64,000 nucleotides of DNA from Methylophilaceae bacterium. Its GTDB lineage: Bacteria > Pseudomonadota > Gammaproteobacteria > Burkholderiales > Methylophilaceae. This document shows, in pieces, positions 1 to 9,577 of the stretch; within the stretch, counting starts at the first letter, position 1, and each line of letters begins with the position of its first letter. Under the pieces are notes generated by a model. That model was not told where the DNA came from. It saw nothing but the letters and a program-made list of their open reading frames with translations, and did not search any database. The DNA lies in NCBI GenBank assembly GCA_027488395.1, contig JAIYBT010000005.1, positions 1-64,000 on the forward strand, given 5' to 3'. The position numbers and the translations under genes are program-made.

Positions 1-1
1 A

Positions 2-76
2 GCTGGTGGTTACAAAGAATTGACCAAGTACAACGCTGCTCCTGGCGGTGGTGCATTGACAGTATTCTCACTGTAA
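2..76 (+). CDS. PQQ-dependent methanol dehydrogenase large subunit, C-terminal fragment (XoxF/MxaF type; 5' end outside window)
   Basis: Frame 2 reads AGGYKELTKYNAAPGGGALTVFSL-stop, resembling MDH C-termini (...GGG..VFSL); followed by xoxJ- and xoxG-like genes. Confidence 0.75.
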   Translation, partial: AGGYKELTKYNAAPGGGALTVFSL

Positions 77-130
77 TTGAAAGCGTAAGCTTTAGATTAC
101 AGCTAAGAACAGCTGTTTATGTCATGAAAA

Positions 131-158
131 ACACCTTGCGAAAGCAAGGTGTTTTTTT
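131..158 (+). terminator. Rho-independent terminator after the MDH gene
   Basis: ACACCTTGC-GAAA-GCAAGGTGT perfect 9-bp stem followed by a T run. Confidence 0.85.
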
Positions 159-330
159 ATTGAAAAAGCGACTCTGCTTAAACACATATAAATGATTAAA
201 AAGATGTTATTTCAACACTAATCTGATCGTTCACGTTAAGATGCTAAGTGGTTTTTAAGTGATAAAAGAAACTTTTGATCACTATTTAACTCGAAAAAAA
301 GTTGGACAATTTTAATAATAAGGATCAAAT

Positions 331-1209
331 ATGAAAAAAATGTGGAGCGTAATTGCATTAGTAGGATGCATGGGTTTGTTATCAACCTGTGTAATGGCTG
401 AAGATATTGATATTCCAGCTATCAACCCCGATGAAGGTCGAATTGGTGAAGTCCGAAGAGTCGCAGACGAATCCGAATTTAAAGTTTGTTCAGATCCAGA
501 CAATATGCCTTACTCAAACGTAAAGCTTGAAGGTTTCGAAGATAAAATTGCAAAAGTACTGGCAGATGATTTAGGTAAAAAACTAACTTACCAATATGCT
601 TACAACCGACAAGGTTTTTTACGTAATACAATTAACGCAATGCGTTGTGATGTCATCATCGGCATGACCTCAGATTTTGATGGCTTAAGAACCTCAAAAC
701 CGTATTACCGCTCAGGCCACGTATTTGTATGGCGCAAGGATAGCAATTACGACATTTCCAACTGGGACTCCCCTGACCTTAAAAAAGGAATCATCGGCGT
801 GGTTGGACAAAGCCCAGCTACAATTCCTTTAAATGATTATGACCTTATGGCCAATGCTCGTCCATATCGTATGCAACGAGATTTAAATCTACCAACAAGC
901 TTTATGATTGATGATTTGGCCGCTGGCAAAATTGATGTCGCAATTATGTGGGGACCAATTGCCGGTTATCACATTAAACAATCTAAAGTACCAATGGAGA
1001 TGCGTTTTATTCCTGAGTACAATAAAAAGAATTTAAAAGGCAAAGAGTACTGGAATATTTCTGTTGCAGTGCGTATGAAAGATAAAGATCGCGTTGCTAT
1101 GATAAATGGTGCTATTGAGCGGAACAAAGACAAGATTGATGCAATCTTAAAAGAGTATGGTATTCCAACTGTGCCAGTGGTTGAGGGGGATAGCGTATTC
1201 AAAAAATAA
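331..1209 (+). CDS. xoxJ: XoxJ/MxaJ-like periplasmic substrate-binding protein of methanol oxidation
   Basis: 292 aa, signal peptide, SBP-3-like sequence (FKVCSDPDNMPYSN...), context next to the MDH gene. Confidence 0.8.
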   Translation: MKKMWSVIALVGCMGLLSTCVMAEDIDIPAINPDEGRIGEVRRVADESEFKVCSDPDNMPYSNVKLEGFEDKIAKVLADDLGKKLTYQYAYNRQGFLRNTINAMRCDVIIGMTSDFDGLRTSKPYYRSGHVFVWRKDSNYDISNWDSPDLKKGIIGVVGQSPATIPLNDYDLMANARPYRMQRDLNLPTSFMIDDLAAGKIDVAIMWGPIAGYHIKQSKVPMEMRFIPEYNKKNLKGKEYWNISVAVRMKDKDRVAMINGAIERNKDKIDAILKEYGIPTVPVVEGDSVFKK

Positions 1210-1417
1210 TTTGTAAACAGAAGGTTAGTAATGACTTTATATTCAAAAGTCGTTAAAATTATTGGTTAGTTTTGAAGCGAACAAACAAAATATATTGATA
1301 GAAATTTAATCATATTTTGTCAACCGTTTCTAACACAGTTCGTTAAATGAGCATGCGTTATATCATTATTAATCACCCACTTAACGTAGCTCATTTTGTT
1401 TAGGATTAGGAGAAAAC

Positions 1418-1900
1418 ATGTTAGGCAATACATTTAAATCAGTATTGGTAATCTCTTTGTTGGCGATGGCTGGCAATGCAATGGCTGATGTTAATTTAAC
1501 TAAGACAACAGATGGTTCAGCGCTTGGTATTGATGCTGATAAATTTGACACACCAGCTGCTAAAGAATTTTTAGCTACAGGTAAAAATCCTTACATTGGT
1601 AACGAAGATGCTATCAAAGCAGGTAAAAAGAAATTCAACTTATACTCATGCGTAGCATGTCATGGCGGTAAAGGTGAAGGTGCAGTAGGTCCTGGTTTAA
1701 TCGGTGCTAACTTCCGTTATGCAAAAAATGCAACAAACAAAGGTATGTTTGAAACGATTTGGGCTGGTACGAATGGTGGAATGGGCGCTAAAGGTTTTGG
1801 TTTAATGGCCCCAGATGATGGTTTAACCCCTGATGAGTTGTTAAAAGTCATTGCGTTTATTCGTAGCAATAGCAATATTAAAGCTACTGGTAACGAGTAA
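1418..1900 (+). CDS. xoxG: c-type cytochrome, XoxG/cytochrome cL-like electron acceptor of MDH
   Basis: 160 aa, signal peptide ending in AMA, CVACH haem motif, context. Confidence 0.75.
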   Translation: MLGNTFKSVLVISLLAMAGNAMADVNLTKTTDGSALGIDADKFDTPAAKEFLATGKNPYIGNEDAIKAGKKKFNLYSCVACHGGKGEGAVGPGLIGANFRYAKNATNKGMFETIWAGTNGGMGAKGFGLMAPDDGLTPDELLKVIAFIRSNSNIKATGNE

Positions 1901-1918
1901 TAATTGCGTTGTCAAAAA

Positions 1919-1947
1919 AACGGTCACCTTGGTGACCGTTTTTTGTT
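1919..1947 (+). terminator. Rho-independent terminator after the first cytochrome gene
   Basis: AACGGTCACC-TT-GGTGACCGTT followed by TTTTGTTTTT. Confidence 0.85.
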
Positions 1948-2035
1948 TTTATGGCAGAATAATAAATAAAAATAAGGGCTTATCAATTAAATAATGCTCA
2001 TAAAAAAACCACATAAACTTAACTAGGGGAAATTC

Positions 2036-2536
2036 ATGCATAAAATTATTTTTACTTCATTCATTGCAATGTTAGTTGTTGGATGCAATCAACAGACGGG
2101 TATAGGCGAAAGTGTAGATAATAGTAAAGCAATTCAATTTGTTGCTACACAGGATGGTCAACCGTTAGTAATTGCAGCAAATATGTTTGAAACACCAGCA
2201 GCAAAAGAATTTCTAACAACGGGTAAAAACCCATATGTAGGCAATGCTGATGCAATTAAAGAAGGTAAAAAGAAATTTAATTTATTTTCATGTGTTGCCT
2301 GTCATGGCGGTCATGGCGAAGGTGCAGTTGGTCCTGGTCTTATTGGTGAAAACTTTCGTTACGCTAAAAACGCCACCAACAAAGGAATGTTTGAAACGAT
2401 ATGGCATGGCACCAATGGCGGGATGGGTGCAAAAGGCTTTGGTTTGATGGCGCCTGACGATGGCCTAAAACCCGACGATATCTTAAAAGTAATTGCTTTT
2501 ATCAGAAGTCATGCCAAGATTACCGGCAACGAATAA
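2036..2536 (+). CDS. c-type cytochrome, second XoxG-like paralogue, predicted lipoprotein
   Basis: 166 aa; signal with lipobox-like VVGC; CVACH motif; C-terminal about 100 aa nearly identical to the preceding gene product. Confidence 0.75.
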   Translation: MHKIIFTSFIAMLVVGCNQQTGIGESVDNSKAIQFVATQDGQPLVIAANMFETPAAKEFLTTGKNPYVGNADAIKEGKKKFNLFSCVACHGGHGEGAVGPGLIGENFRYAKNATNKGMFETIWHGTNGGMGAKGFGLMAPDDGLKPDDILKVIAFIRSHAKITGNE

Positions 2537-2556
2537 CGCTATAATATAGTTGTTGT

Positions 2557-2591
2557 GCGCGCTTGGTTGTACAACCTTGCGCGCTTTTTTT
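2557..2591 (+). terminator. Rho-independent terminator after the second cytochrome gene
   Basis: GCGCGCTTGGTTG-TA-CAACCTTGCGCGC plus T run. Confidence 0.75.
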
Positions 2592-2606
2592 ATTGAAGGA
2601 TTATGT

Positions 2607-3932
2607 GTGATTGATGAAAACGATTTACACCACGTTATTATTGTGGGTGGTGGCGCAGGTGGGTTAGAGCTTGCCACTAAATTAGGCGATACTTTTGGAA
2701 AACGTAAAAAAGCAAGAATTACCTTAATAGACGCCACACGCACGCATGTTTGGAAGCCGCTATTACATGAAATTGCTGCCGGTAGCATGGATCCAGATCG
2801 GCATGAGTTAGAGTACCTTGCACAAGCGCACTGGCATCATTTTAAGTTTAGATTAGGTCGTATGGATGGCCTTAATCGAGCCACTCGTGAGGTTTATCTT
2901 GCGCCATTTTATGATGATGATGGAAATGAAATTATTGCAAGACGAGCATTTAAGTACGATACCTTAATTATTGCGGTAGGTAGTACAACTAACGATTTTG
3001 GAATTAAAGGTGCGCGTGACTTTTCACTTGCACTTGATACGCAGTCTCAAGCTCAAAAATTTCATCGCAACTTACATAACGCATTGTTACGCGCTCAAAC
3101 ACAGCCAGAGCCTCTAAAGCCAGGACAGCTTGAAGTTGCGATTGTGGGTGCAGGGGCGACGGGCGTTGAATTAGCTGCAGAACTACACAACACCACACGT
3201 GAACTGACCGCTTATGGATTAGATAAAATTGACCCAGATCGTGATGTGAAAATATCATTGATTGAAGCCAGTGATCGTATTTTGCCTGCCTTACCACCTA
3301 AACTGTCCTATGCTGTAGACGTTGAATTACGTAAATTACGCGTCAATGTATTTACAGGGGAGCGTGTTACTGAAGTTTCGCAGAAAGGCATCACTACGCA
3401 CAGTGGTCGTTTTATTCCTGCTGAGCTGGTCGTTTGGGCTGCCGGCATCAAGGCACCAGATTTCTTAAAAGATATTGATGGATTAGAAACAAATCGAATC
3501 AATCAATTGGTGGTTAATCAACATTTACAAACGACTCGCGATGAACATATTTTTGCCTTTGGCGATTGTGCAGCTTGTCCTTGGTTAGGCCAAGATTCAA
3601 CGGTACCTCCACGTGCCCAAGCAGCGCATCAACAAGCTTCCGTATTGGTAAAGATTGTTAAACAGCGAGTAGCGGGAAAACCAAATTTACCAGAGTTTCA
3701 TTATCATGATTATGGGTCGTTAGTGAATTTGGGAAAATACTCAACCGTTGGCAGTTTGATGGGTGCAGTGGCTGGTGGAAGCATGTATATCCATGGTCTG
3801 TTTGCACGCATCATGTATCGCTCATTGTATAAAATGCATTTAATGGCGCTGCATGGCGTGCTGTCGGTGATTGTACACACCATCGGGCGTATGATCTCCA
3901 GACGGACAGAACCTCACGTCAAATTGCATTAA
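2607..3932 (+). CDS. ndh: NAD(P)/FAD-dependent oxidoreductase, type II NADH dehydrogenase
   Basis: HHVIIVGGGAGGLELATKLG FAD-binding motif, NDH-2-like throughout; GTG start at 2607 with AAGGA upstream preferred over TTG 2550. Confidence 0.85.
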   Translation: MIDENDLHHVIIVGGGAGGLELATKLGDTFGKRKKARITLIDATRTHVWKPLLHEIAAGSMDPDRHELEYLAQAHWHHFKFRLGRMDGLNRATREVYLAPFYDDDGNEIIARRAFKYDTLIIAVGSTTNDFGIKGARDFSLALDTQSQAQKFHRNLHNALLRAQTQPEPLKPGQLEVAIVGAGATGVELAAELHNTTRELTAYGLDKIDPDRDVKISLIEASDRILPALPPKLSYAVDVELRKLRVNVFTGERVTEVSQKGITTHSGRFIPAELVVWAAGIKAPDFLKDIDGLETNRINQLVVNQHLQTTRDEHIFAFGDCAACPWLGQDSTVPPRAQAAHQQASVLVKIVKQRVAGKPNLPEFHYHDYGSLVNLGKYSTVGSLMGAVAGGSMYIHGLFARIMYRSLYKMHLMALHGVLSVIVHTIGRMISRRTEPHVKLH

Positions 3933-3940
3933 CGTGGCAT

Positions 3941-3974
3941 AAAAAAGGGCGCATTGAGCGCCCTTTTTTATGCG
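3941..3974. terminator. Bidirectional terminator between convergent genes
   Basis: AAAAAAGGGCGC-ATTGA-GCGCCCTTTTTT. Confidence 0.8.
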
Positions 3975-3986
3975 TAAATAATTTGG

Positions 3987-5165
3987 TTATTCAGGCGTTG
4001 ACCGCACAAGATGCTTACGATAACGAAGTGTAATCAGCGACATACTTAAGATAATAAATACACCAAAAATAGTCACAATCACGTTAATATCAAACTGTTT
4101 ACCAACCATCCAAGTATATGCACCGAGCAATAACAAAATTCCGATATTTTCGTTAAAGTTTTGAACTGCAATAGAATGGCCTGCACCCAGTAAAGCATGT
4201 CCACGATGTTGTAATAATGAATTTAATGGCACTAAAAAATAACCTGATAAGATGCCAATCACAAACAATAAAAGTCCAGCAACTACAGGCTGATGTATTA
4301 TCACCATACTAATCACTAGTATGCCCATATAAATACCCGCAGGTAATACTTTGACTGCATTTTCTAATTGAACGTAACGTGAAGCGATCACAGAGCCCAC
4401 CGCGATACCCACCGCTAAAATAGCGATCAGATACGTGGCTTGCTGTGGGTTAAATCCCAGACGTACATCTGCCCATTTCAACACAACAAACTGCAAAGTG
4501 GCTCCAGCACCCCAAAATAATGTGGTGACTGCAAGTGATACTTGACCTAGCGGATCTTTCCACAATGTCATAAAAGCATGCCAAAAATCTTTGAGTAAAA
4601 AGGTCAAAGAACGGTTGGGAATTTTATGGTTAATCGGCAACTTTGGAATATAAAAATTAAATCCTGCCGCCATTAAATACAAAACGGTAATACATGCAAT
4701 GCCTAAGTATGGATCTTTAAGAGAAATAGTTGCGCCGAGGACGGGACCTAAAATAATGGCAGACACCGTAGTGCCCTCCATCCAAGCATTCGCTTTAATC
4801 AGCAAGTGAGAGGGCAGCATCTCGGTCAAAATGCCATATTTAGCAGGTGAATAAGCTGCCGCGCCAATGCCAACAATTGCGTAAGCATATAAAGGTGGCA
4901 CGCCGACTAACGCTGCAATGCAGCCCAAAAACTTAAGCCCATTACTCATGAACATGACTTTGCCTTTTGGCAAAGCATCAGCAAACGGACCAACAAATGG
5001 CGCGAGCACAATATATGAGATGACAAAAAACTCACGTAGTAGCGGCTCATGCCAAGTGGGTGCGTTCAGTTTAGCGAGCAGTGCAATGGCTGCAAACAGC
5101 AGCGCATTATCTGCAATTGCCGATAAAAACTGGGCAATTAACAGGGTATAAAAACCTTTAACCAT
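3987..5165 (-). CDS. lplT: MFS transporter, lysophospholipid transporter LplT-like
   Basis: 392 aa multi-TM protein; MVKGFYTLLIAQFLSAIADNALLFAAIALL resembles LplT. Confidence 0.75.
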   Translation of the reverse strand: MVKGFYTLLIAQFLSAIADNALLFAAIALLAKLNAPTWHEPLLREFFVISYIVLAPFVGPFADALPKGKVMFMSNGLKFLGCIAALVGVPPLYAYAIVGIGAAAYSPAKYGILTEMLPSHLLIKANAWMEGTTVSAIILGPVLGATISLKDPYLGIACITVLYLMAAGFNFYIPKLPINHKIPNRSLTFLLKDFWHAFMTLWKDPLGQVSLAVTTLFWGAGATLQFVVLKWADVRLGFNPQQATYLIAILAVGIAVGSVIASRYVQLENAVKVLPAGIYMGILVISMVIIHQPVVAGLLLFVIGILSGYFLVPLNSLLQHRGHALLGAGHSIAVQNFNENIGILLLLGAYTWMVGKQFDINVIVTIFGVFIILSMSLITLRYRKHLVRSTPE

Positions 5166-5188
5166 CGCAGCAAATGTAGACGAAAGGT

Positions 5189-6583
5189 CTACAATACCTC
5201 GGCTGCAAAATCTGCTAAGCGTGAACGCTCACCGCGTACCAAGGTAATGTGACCGTTGTGTCCCCAATTTTTAAAACGGTCAACCACGTAAGTCAGCCCT
5301 GAGCTGCCTTCGGTCAAATAAGGCGTATCAATTTGCGCAATATTGCCTAAACAGACGACTTTAGTACCTGGGCCAGCTCGGGTTATCAAGGTTTTCATCT
5401 GTTTTGGCGTAAGGTTTTGCGCTTCATCAATGATTAAAAACTTATTTAAAAAAGTGCGGCCACGCATAAAGTTTAGCGATTTTATTTTAATGCGGGTGCG
5501 AATCAAATCTTGGGTTGCAGCACGACCCCATTCACCAACATCTTCATCGGTTTTGTTGAGCACATCGAGGTTATCTTCAAGGGCACCCATCCAAGGCGCC
5601 ATTTTTTCTTCTTCGGTCCCTGGTAAAAAGCCGATATCTTCACCAACAGGGACTGTGACACGGGTCATAATGATTTCAGAATAACGCTTTTTATCTAGCG
5701 TTTGCGTCAGTGCAGCCGCTAAAGTCAGCAAGGTTTTACCAGTGCCTGCTTGGCCGAGTAAAGTTACAAAATCAATGTCAGGGTCCATCAATAAATTAAG
5801 GGCAAAATTTTGCTCTCGGTTACGTGCAGTAATGCCCCATATATTGTGTTTTGGATTCATATGGTCTTGAACCACTTCTAATACTGCAGCGTTGTCAGCG
5901 AGCTTACGCACCATGGCAAAAAATGGTTTGTCATGTTCGTAAAAAACAAATTCGTTAATCAATAGACTTTTAACCAGTGGTCCAGTCACTTGATAAAACA
6001 TGCGTCCTGACTCTTGCCATGAGTGCATATCTTTGCTATGGGTTTCCCAGAAATCTTCGGGTAATTCACGCATGCCTGTGTACAGCATGTCACTGTCTTC
6101 AAGCACTTTGTCGTTGAAGTAATCCTCTGCAGGCACGCCCATGGCGCGTGCTTTAATACGGATGTTGATGTCTTTACTGACTAAAATGACATTACGTGCA
6201 GGTTGTTGCTTTTGTAACGCAAGCACGACGCTAATAATTTGATTATCGGCTTTACTGCCTGCAAGCCCAGGCAGGTCAGTCGGCACATGCTCTGTCTGAA
6301 AAAACAACTTGCCTGTTAAATGCCGATTGCCTTGAATCGCAAGTGGGCAACCGGCTTCCAGCAGATCGGTATTGGTATTGCCCATGATTTCTTCAAGATA
6401 GCGACTGGCTTGCCGCGCATTACGGGCCACTTCAGTGAGGCCCTTTTTATTGTTGTCGAGTTCTTCTAGGGTCACCATCGGCAGATAAACATCATGCTCT
6501 TCAAAGCGAAACAATGAAGATGGGTCGTGCATCAACACATTGGTATCAAGCACAAATAACTTGGTTTCGGACGCACGGGCCAT
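5189..6583 (-). CDS. PhoH family protein with N-terminal PIN domain
   Basis: PIN domain (KLFVLDTNVLMHDPSSLFRFEEHDV) plus PhoH ATPase (GQAGTGKTLLTLAAAL, FLIIDEAQNLTPKQMKTLITRAG). Confidence 0.9.
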   Translation of the reverse strand: MARASETKLFVLDTNVLMHDPSSLFRFEEHDVYLPMVTLEELDNNKKGLTEVARNARQASRYLEEIMGNTNTDLLEAGCPLAIQGNRHLTGKLFFQTEHVPTDLPGLAGSKADNQIISVVLALQKQQPARNVILVSKDINIRIKARAMGVPAEDYFNDKVLEDSDMLYTGMRELPEDFWETHSKDMHSWQESGRMFYQVTGPLVKSLLINEFVFYEHDKPFFAMVRKLADNAAVLEVVQDHMNPKHNIWGITARNREQNFALNLLMDPDIDFVTLLGQAGTGKTLLTLAAALTQTLDKKRYSEIIMTRVTVPVGEDIGFLPGTEEEKMAPWMGALEDNLDVLNKTDEDVGEWGRAATQDLIRTRIKIKSLNFMRGRTFLNKFLIIDEAQNLTPKQMKTLITRAGPGTKVVCLGNIAQIDTPYLTEGSSGLTYVVDRFKNWGHNGHITLVRGERSRLADFAAEVL

Positions 6584-6595
6584 AGGTCGATCGCT

Positions 6596-7066
6596 TTATG
6601 AATGTAAAGACTGTATAAAAGACAATACTTGCGCAGCGTGACCATCCACTTTTACGCCACGCCATTCTTGCACCAGTACGCCTTCAGGATTGATTAAAAA
6701 CGTGCTGCGTTCAATGCCACGCACTTGCTTGCCGTACATGTTTTTCATTTTAATTACATCAAACAACTGACAAGCCAACTCTTCACTGTCTGAGAGTAGT
6801 TCAAATGGAAAGCTATATTTGGCTTTAAAGTTTTCGTGTGATTTTAAGCTGTCGCGCGAAATGCCAAAGATGTGCGTATTGGCCTGTAAAAAATCAGCAT
6901 GGGCATCCCTAAACTGAATCCCTTGTGTCGTACAGCCCGGGGTTGCATCTTTCGGATAAAAATAAAGGACCAGAAACTGACCTAAAAAATCGCTTGATTT
7001 AAAAATTAGGTTGGATGTGGCGGGTAAACTAAACTCGGGTAGTGAAGAATCTAACATAGTCTGCAT
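6596..7066 (-). CDS. bcp: Peroxiredoxin, Bcp/PrxQ family
   Basis: YFYPKDATPGCTTQGIQFRD motif. Confidence 0.85.
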   Translation of the reverse strand: MQTMLDSSLPEFSLPATSNLIFKSSDFLGQFLVLYFYPKDATPGCTTQGIQFRDAHADFLQANTHIFGISRDSLKSHENFKAKYSFPFELLSDSEELACQLFDVIKMKNMYGKQVRGIERSTFLINPEGVLVQEWRGVKVDGHAAQVLSFIQSLHS

Positions 7067-7241
7067 AGCAATCTCTTAATCACATTGTTGATAAAAATAG
7101 AAAATTAAGCAAGCAAAAAACAATATTGTATTCGCGCTGAAATACCAGCATAAGCATTGATCAAAACGGCACGCGAGACACTTAAATATTGTTCACTGCT
7201 GAGACCATGCGCATCACCATTGATGCCACACGCAGGAAGAA

Positions 7242-8729
7242 TTATTGCGGCAACGTGACTCGCACCGTGGTACCTTTCCCCTGAACACTTTCAAACTGTA
7301 ACATTCCACCCAATTCTTCGCAGACTTTAAACGCAAATGGAATGCCCAGCCCTGTCCCAAACCGTTTTGTGGTGGGGCCTGGTGTGAGCGCATGGGGGTT
7401 GGGGGTAAACGGCATGCCTGGGCCTTGATCGATGATTAACAATACCACGCTATCCTCATGGCGCTGACAATCCAGCGTAATGGCGGCGCCTTTGGGACAG
7501 GCTTCTAGCGCATTGAGCAACAAGTTATACAGCATTTGCTCTAACAAGTGTTCGTCGGTCAAAATGGGTGCGCGTATGTCAGCACTATTTTCATGAATCA
7601 CTGAAGCTTTTTCATTTAGTTTTTGACGTAAAGTGGCCATCGCCCCGTCCACCACGGTGGAGAGTAGTACCGGGTTTAAACTGGGTTTAATTGGATGTAA
7701 ATAGGATAACAAGCCTCCCGTCCAACGTTCTAGTCTATCCACAGTATGAATAATGCCTTGAATCGACTCTTGCATCTCTTTATCGAGGGCAGGCACATCC
7801 ATCACTTGCGCGGTTGCCCGAATGCTGGCCAGTGGATTGCGAATATTATGCGCCAGCATGGGAACGAGTAAGCCCAAGGCAGCTTGCTTTTCACTCTTGA
7901 CCAGGGCATCGCGACTGGCCGCTAAATCTTCAGCCATTTTGTTGATTTCACGTGACAATAACGCCAGTTCTTGCGCGCCAGCTTCTGGAACTTGATGGCT
8001 TAAATCGCCCGTACTGATGGCATTTGTGGCATCAATAATGTCATTGATTGGACGCACAATTGCATTTTTTAAAATTTGACGTGAAAACACTAGCAAAATA
8101 AATGCAAGCAACACTGGCACCAGTAAGACGCCAATCGAGTGCCTACGTGCATCATCCAAGCGTAGTTTGATTTCCGCTTGCTTGAGTGAGAGTAACTGTT
8201 CCGCCCGTTTCGTCACTTCTTCGTAGCGATTGAAAATCCCTGTTTCAATGTCTTTGTAGAGTGACTTTTGCGCCAATCTATCTGGGTTTGACTGATAACG
8301 GTAAAAAAGCTTAGGCGCTTCGTTCACAAAGTTGCGGTAATTATTTTCAATTTCTTGGATGGCTAAACGTTCATCATCGTCCCCTGCAATACTTTGTAGG
8401 TGGCCTAAATGCGTCAAAATGGTGGAGGTAAAGTGGTTATATTCAGACAATGCCTCACTGTCTTGCAAGAAAAAGGCATCAAATAATTCTTTCATTTGTC
8501 GGTAAAGATCACCACGCACTTGATAAATTTCTTGGACTAACGCATTGATGCGCTGTGACTGTTTAGACGCTTGATCCCAAATAAAAATACCATAAGCGCC
8601 ACTGATGACAGCAAATAGGATCAAGGCCAAAAAAGAAAGATCATGTAATAACAACAATACCCGCAAAGCCTTGGCTTTGGGGCTAAATAACCAAGTGGGT
8701 AAGCGAGATGCTAGTGCAAAACGCTTCAT
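7242..8729 (-). CDS. Membrane sensor histidine kinase with HAMP domain
   Basis: Two TM segments, HAMP, H-box MLAHNIRNPLASIRATAQ, N box NLLLNALEA, G boxes. Confidence 0.88.
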   Translation of the reverse strand: MKRFALASRLPTWLFSPKAKALRVLLLLHDLSFLALILFAVISGAYGIFIWDQASKQSQRINALVQEIYQVRGDLYRQMKELFDAFFLQDSEALSEYNHFTSTILTHLGHLQSIAGDDDERLAIQEIENNYRNFVNEAPKLFYRYQSNPDRLAQKSLYKDIETGIFNRYEEVTKRAEQLLSLKQAEIKLRLDDARRHSIGVLLVPVLLAFILLVFSRQILKNAIVRPINDIIDATNAISTGDLSHQVPEAGAQELALLSREINKMAEDLAASRDALVKSEKQAALGLLVPMLAHNIRNPLASIRATAQVMDVPALDKEMQESIQGIIHTVDRLERWTGGLLSYLHPIKPSLNPVLLSTVVDGAMATLRQKLNEKASVIHENSADIRAPILTDEHLLEQMLYNLLLNALEACPKGAAITLDCQRHEDSVVLLIIDQGPGMPFTPNPHALTPGPTTKRFGTGLGIPFAFKVCEELGGMLQFESVQGKGTTVRVTLPQ

Positions 8730-9526
8730 GATTTAAGTAACGAAAAACCCACTGGGACCACAATGCTGTCGATCCGACCTTTGAGGATTTCATTAAAATA
8801 AGGTTTGAGACTGGTTTTTTTGGCAGCGGTCACGGCAGCTTCGTCTAAAGATGCATTACCACTTGATTCTAAAATTTCAACCTCAGTGATATTGCCTTGA
8901 CCATCCAAGGATATTTTTAACTTAACCACCCCTTCAATGCCGCGGTCGAGTGCGATACGGGGGTAGCGTTGATTTTTTTTCAGTTCGCGCGTTGCCCCAT
9001 TTTTTAAAGCATTACGCGCAGCTTCAATATCACCCTCGCTTGGACCGCTTGCCTTGGGTGGTTCTGGCGGCGGAGGTGGTGCAACGGGTGTGGGCACCAC
9101 CAGTTCAGGTTTGATTTCGCTGTTGCTGGGTTTCACCGCAATCACAGGTTTAGGGGTGTCCACTACCGGGGTTTCCACAACAGGGGGCGGCGTTGTCGGT
9201 TGTGGTGTGGGTGATGGTTTGATTGGCACCACCCGCGGCGCCACTGGCGTAGGGGGCGGTTTGACTGGTGGTGGTTTCGGTGGCTCAGGCGGTGTTGGTA
9301 ACACAGGCATGGGCGCGGGTTGTTCTTTTTTAACTAACGCAATTTGAATTTCTGGAGGCTTGGGCTTAGGTGGTTGCACGCTCGGCTTAGGCATGAGCAA
9401 CAGCAAGGCGAGGTGAATCGTGATCGAAACCAGTACACACCATTCCAGCGCAAATTTGAATTGTTTTGATTGTTCTAATACCGCTTGCACGCTAATACCT
9501 TTTAAACCATCCCCCAAGCAAGGCAA
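8726..9526 (-). CDS. tonB: TonB family energy transducer
   Basis: N-terminal TM, long Pro/Lys-rich spacer, C-terminal YPRIALDRGIEGVVKLKISLDGQGNITEVEILESSG TonB domain. Confidence 0.88.
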   Translation of the reverse strand: MPCLGDGLKGISVQAVLEQSKQFKFALEWCVLVSITIHLALLLLMPKPSVQPPKPKPPEIQIALVKKEQPAPMPVLPTPPEPPKPPPVKPPPTPVAPRVVPIKPSPTPQPTTPPPVVETPVVDTPKPVIAVKPSNSEIKPELVVPTPVAPPPPPEPPKASGPSEGDIEAARNALKNGATRELKKNQRYPRIALDRGIEGVVKLKISLDGQGNITEVEILESSGNASLDEAAVTAAKKTSLKPYFNEILKGRIDSIVVPVGFSLLKS

Positions 9527-9577
9527 TACTATAAGCGATTTTGATTCAGTCGCGCTACCAATTAAGAATCATCCGCA

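Noticed and set aside
2244-2447. 67-aa plus-strand ORF inside the second cytochrome gene
   Set aside because: Alternate frame of a clear cytochrome c gene.
9054-9347. Gly-rich 97-aa plus-strand ORF
   Set aside because: Antisense to the Pro-rich spacer of TonB; composition artefact.
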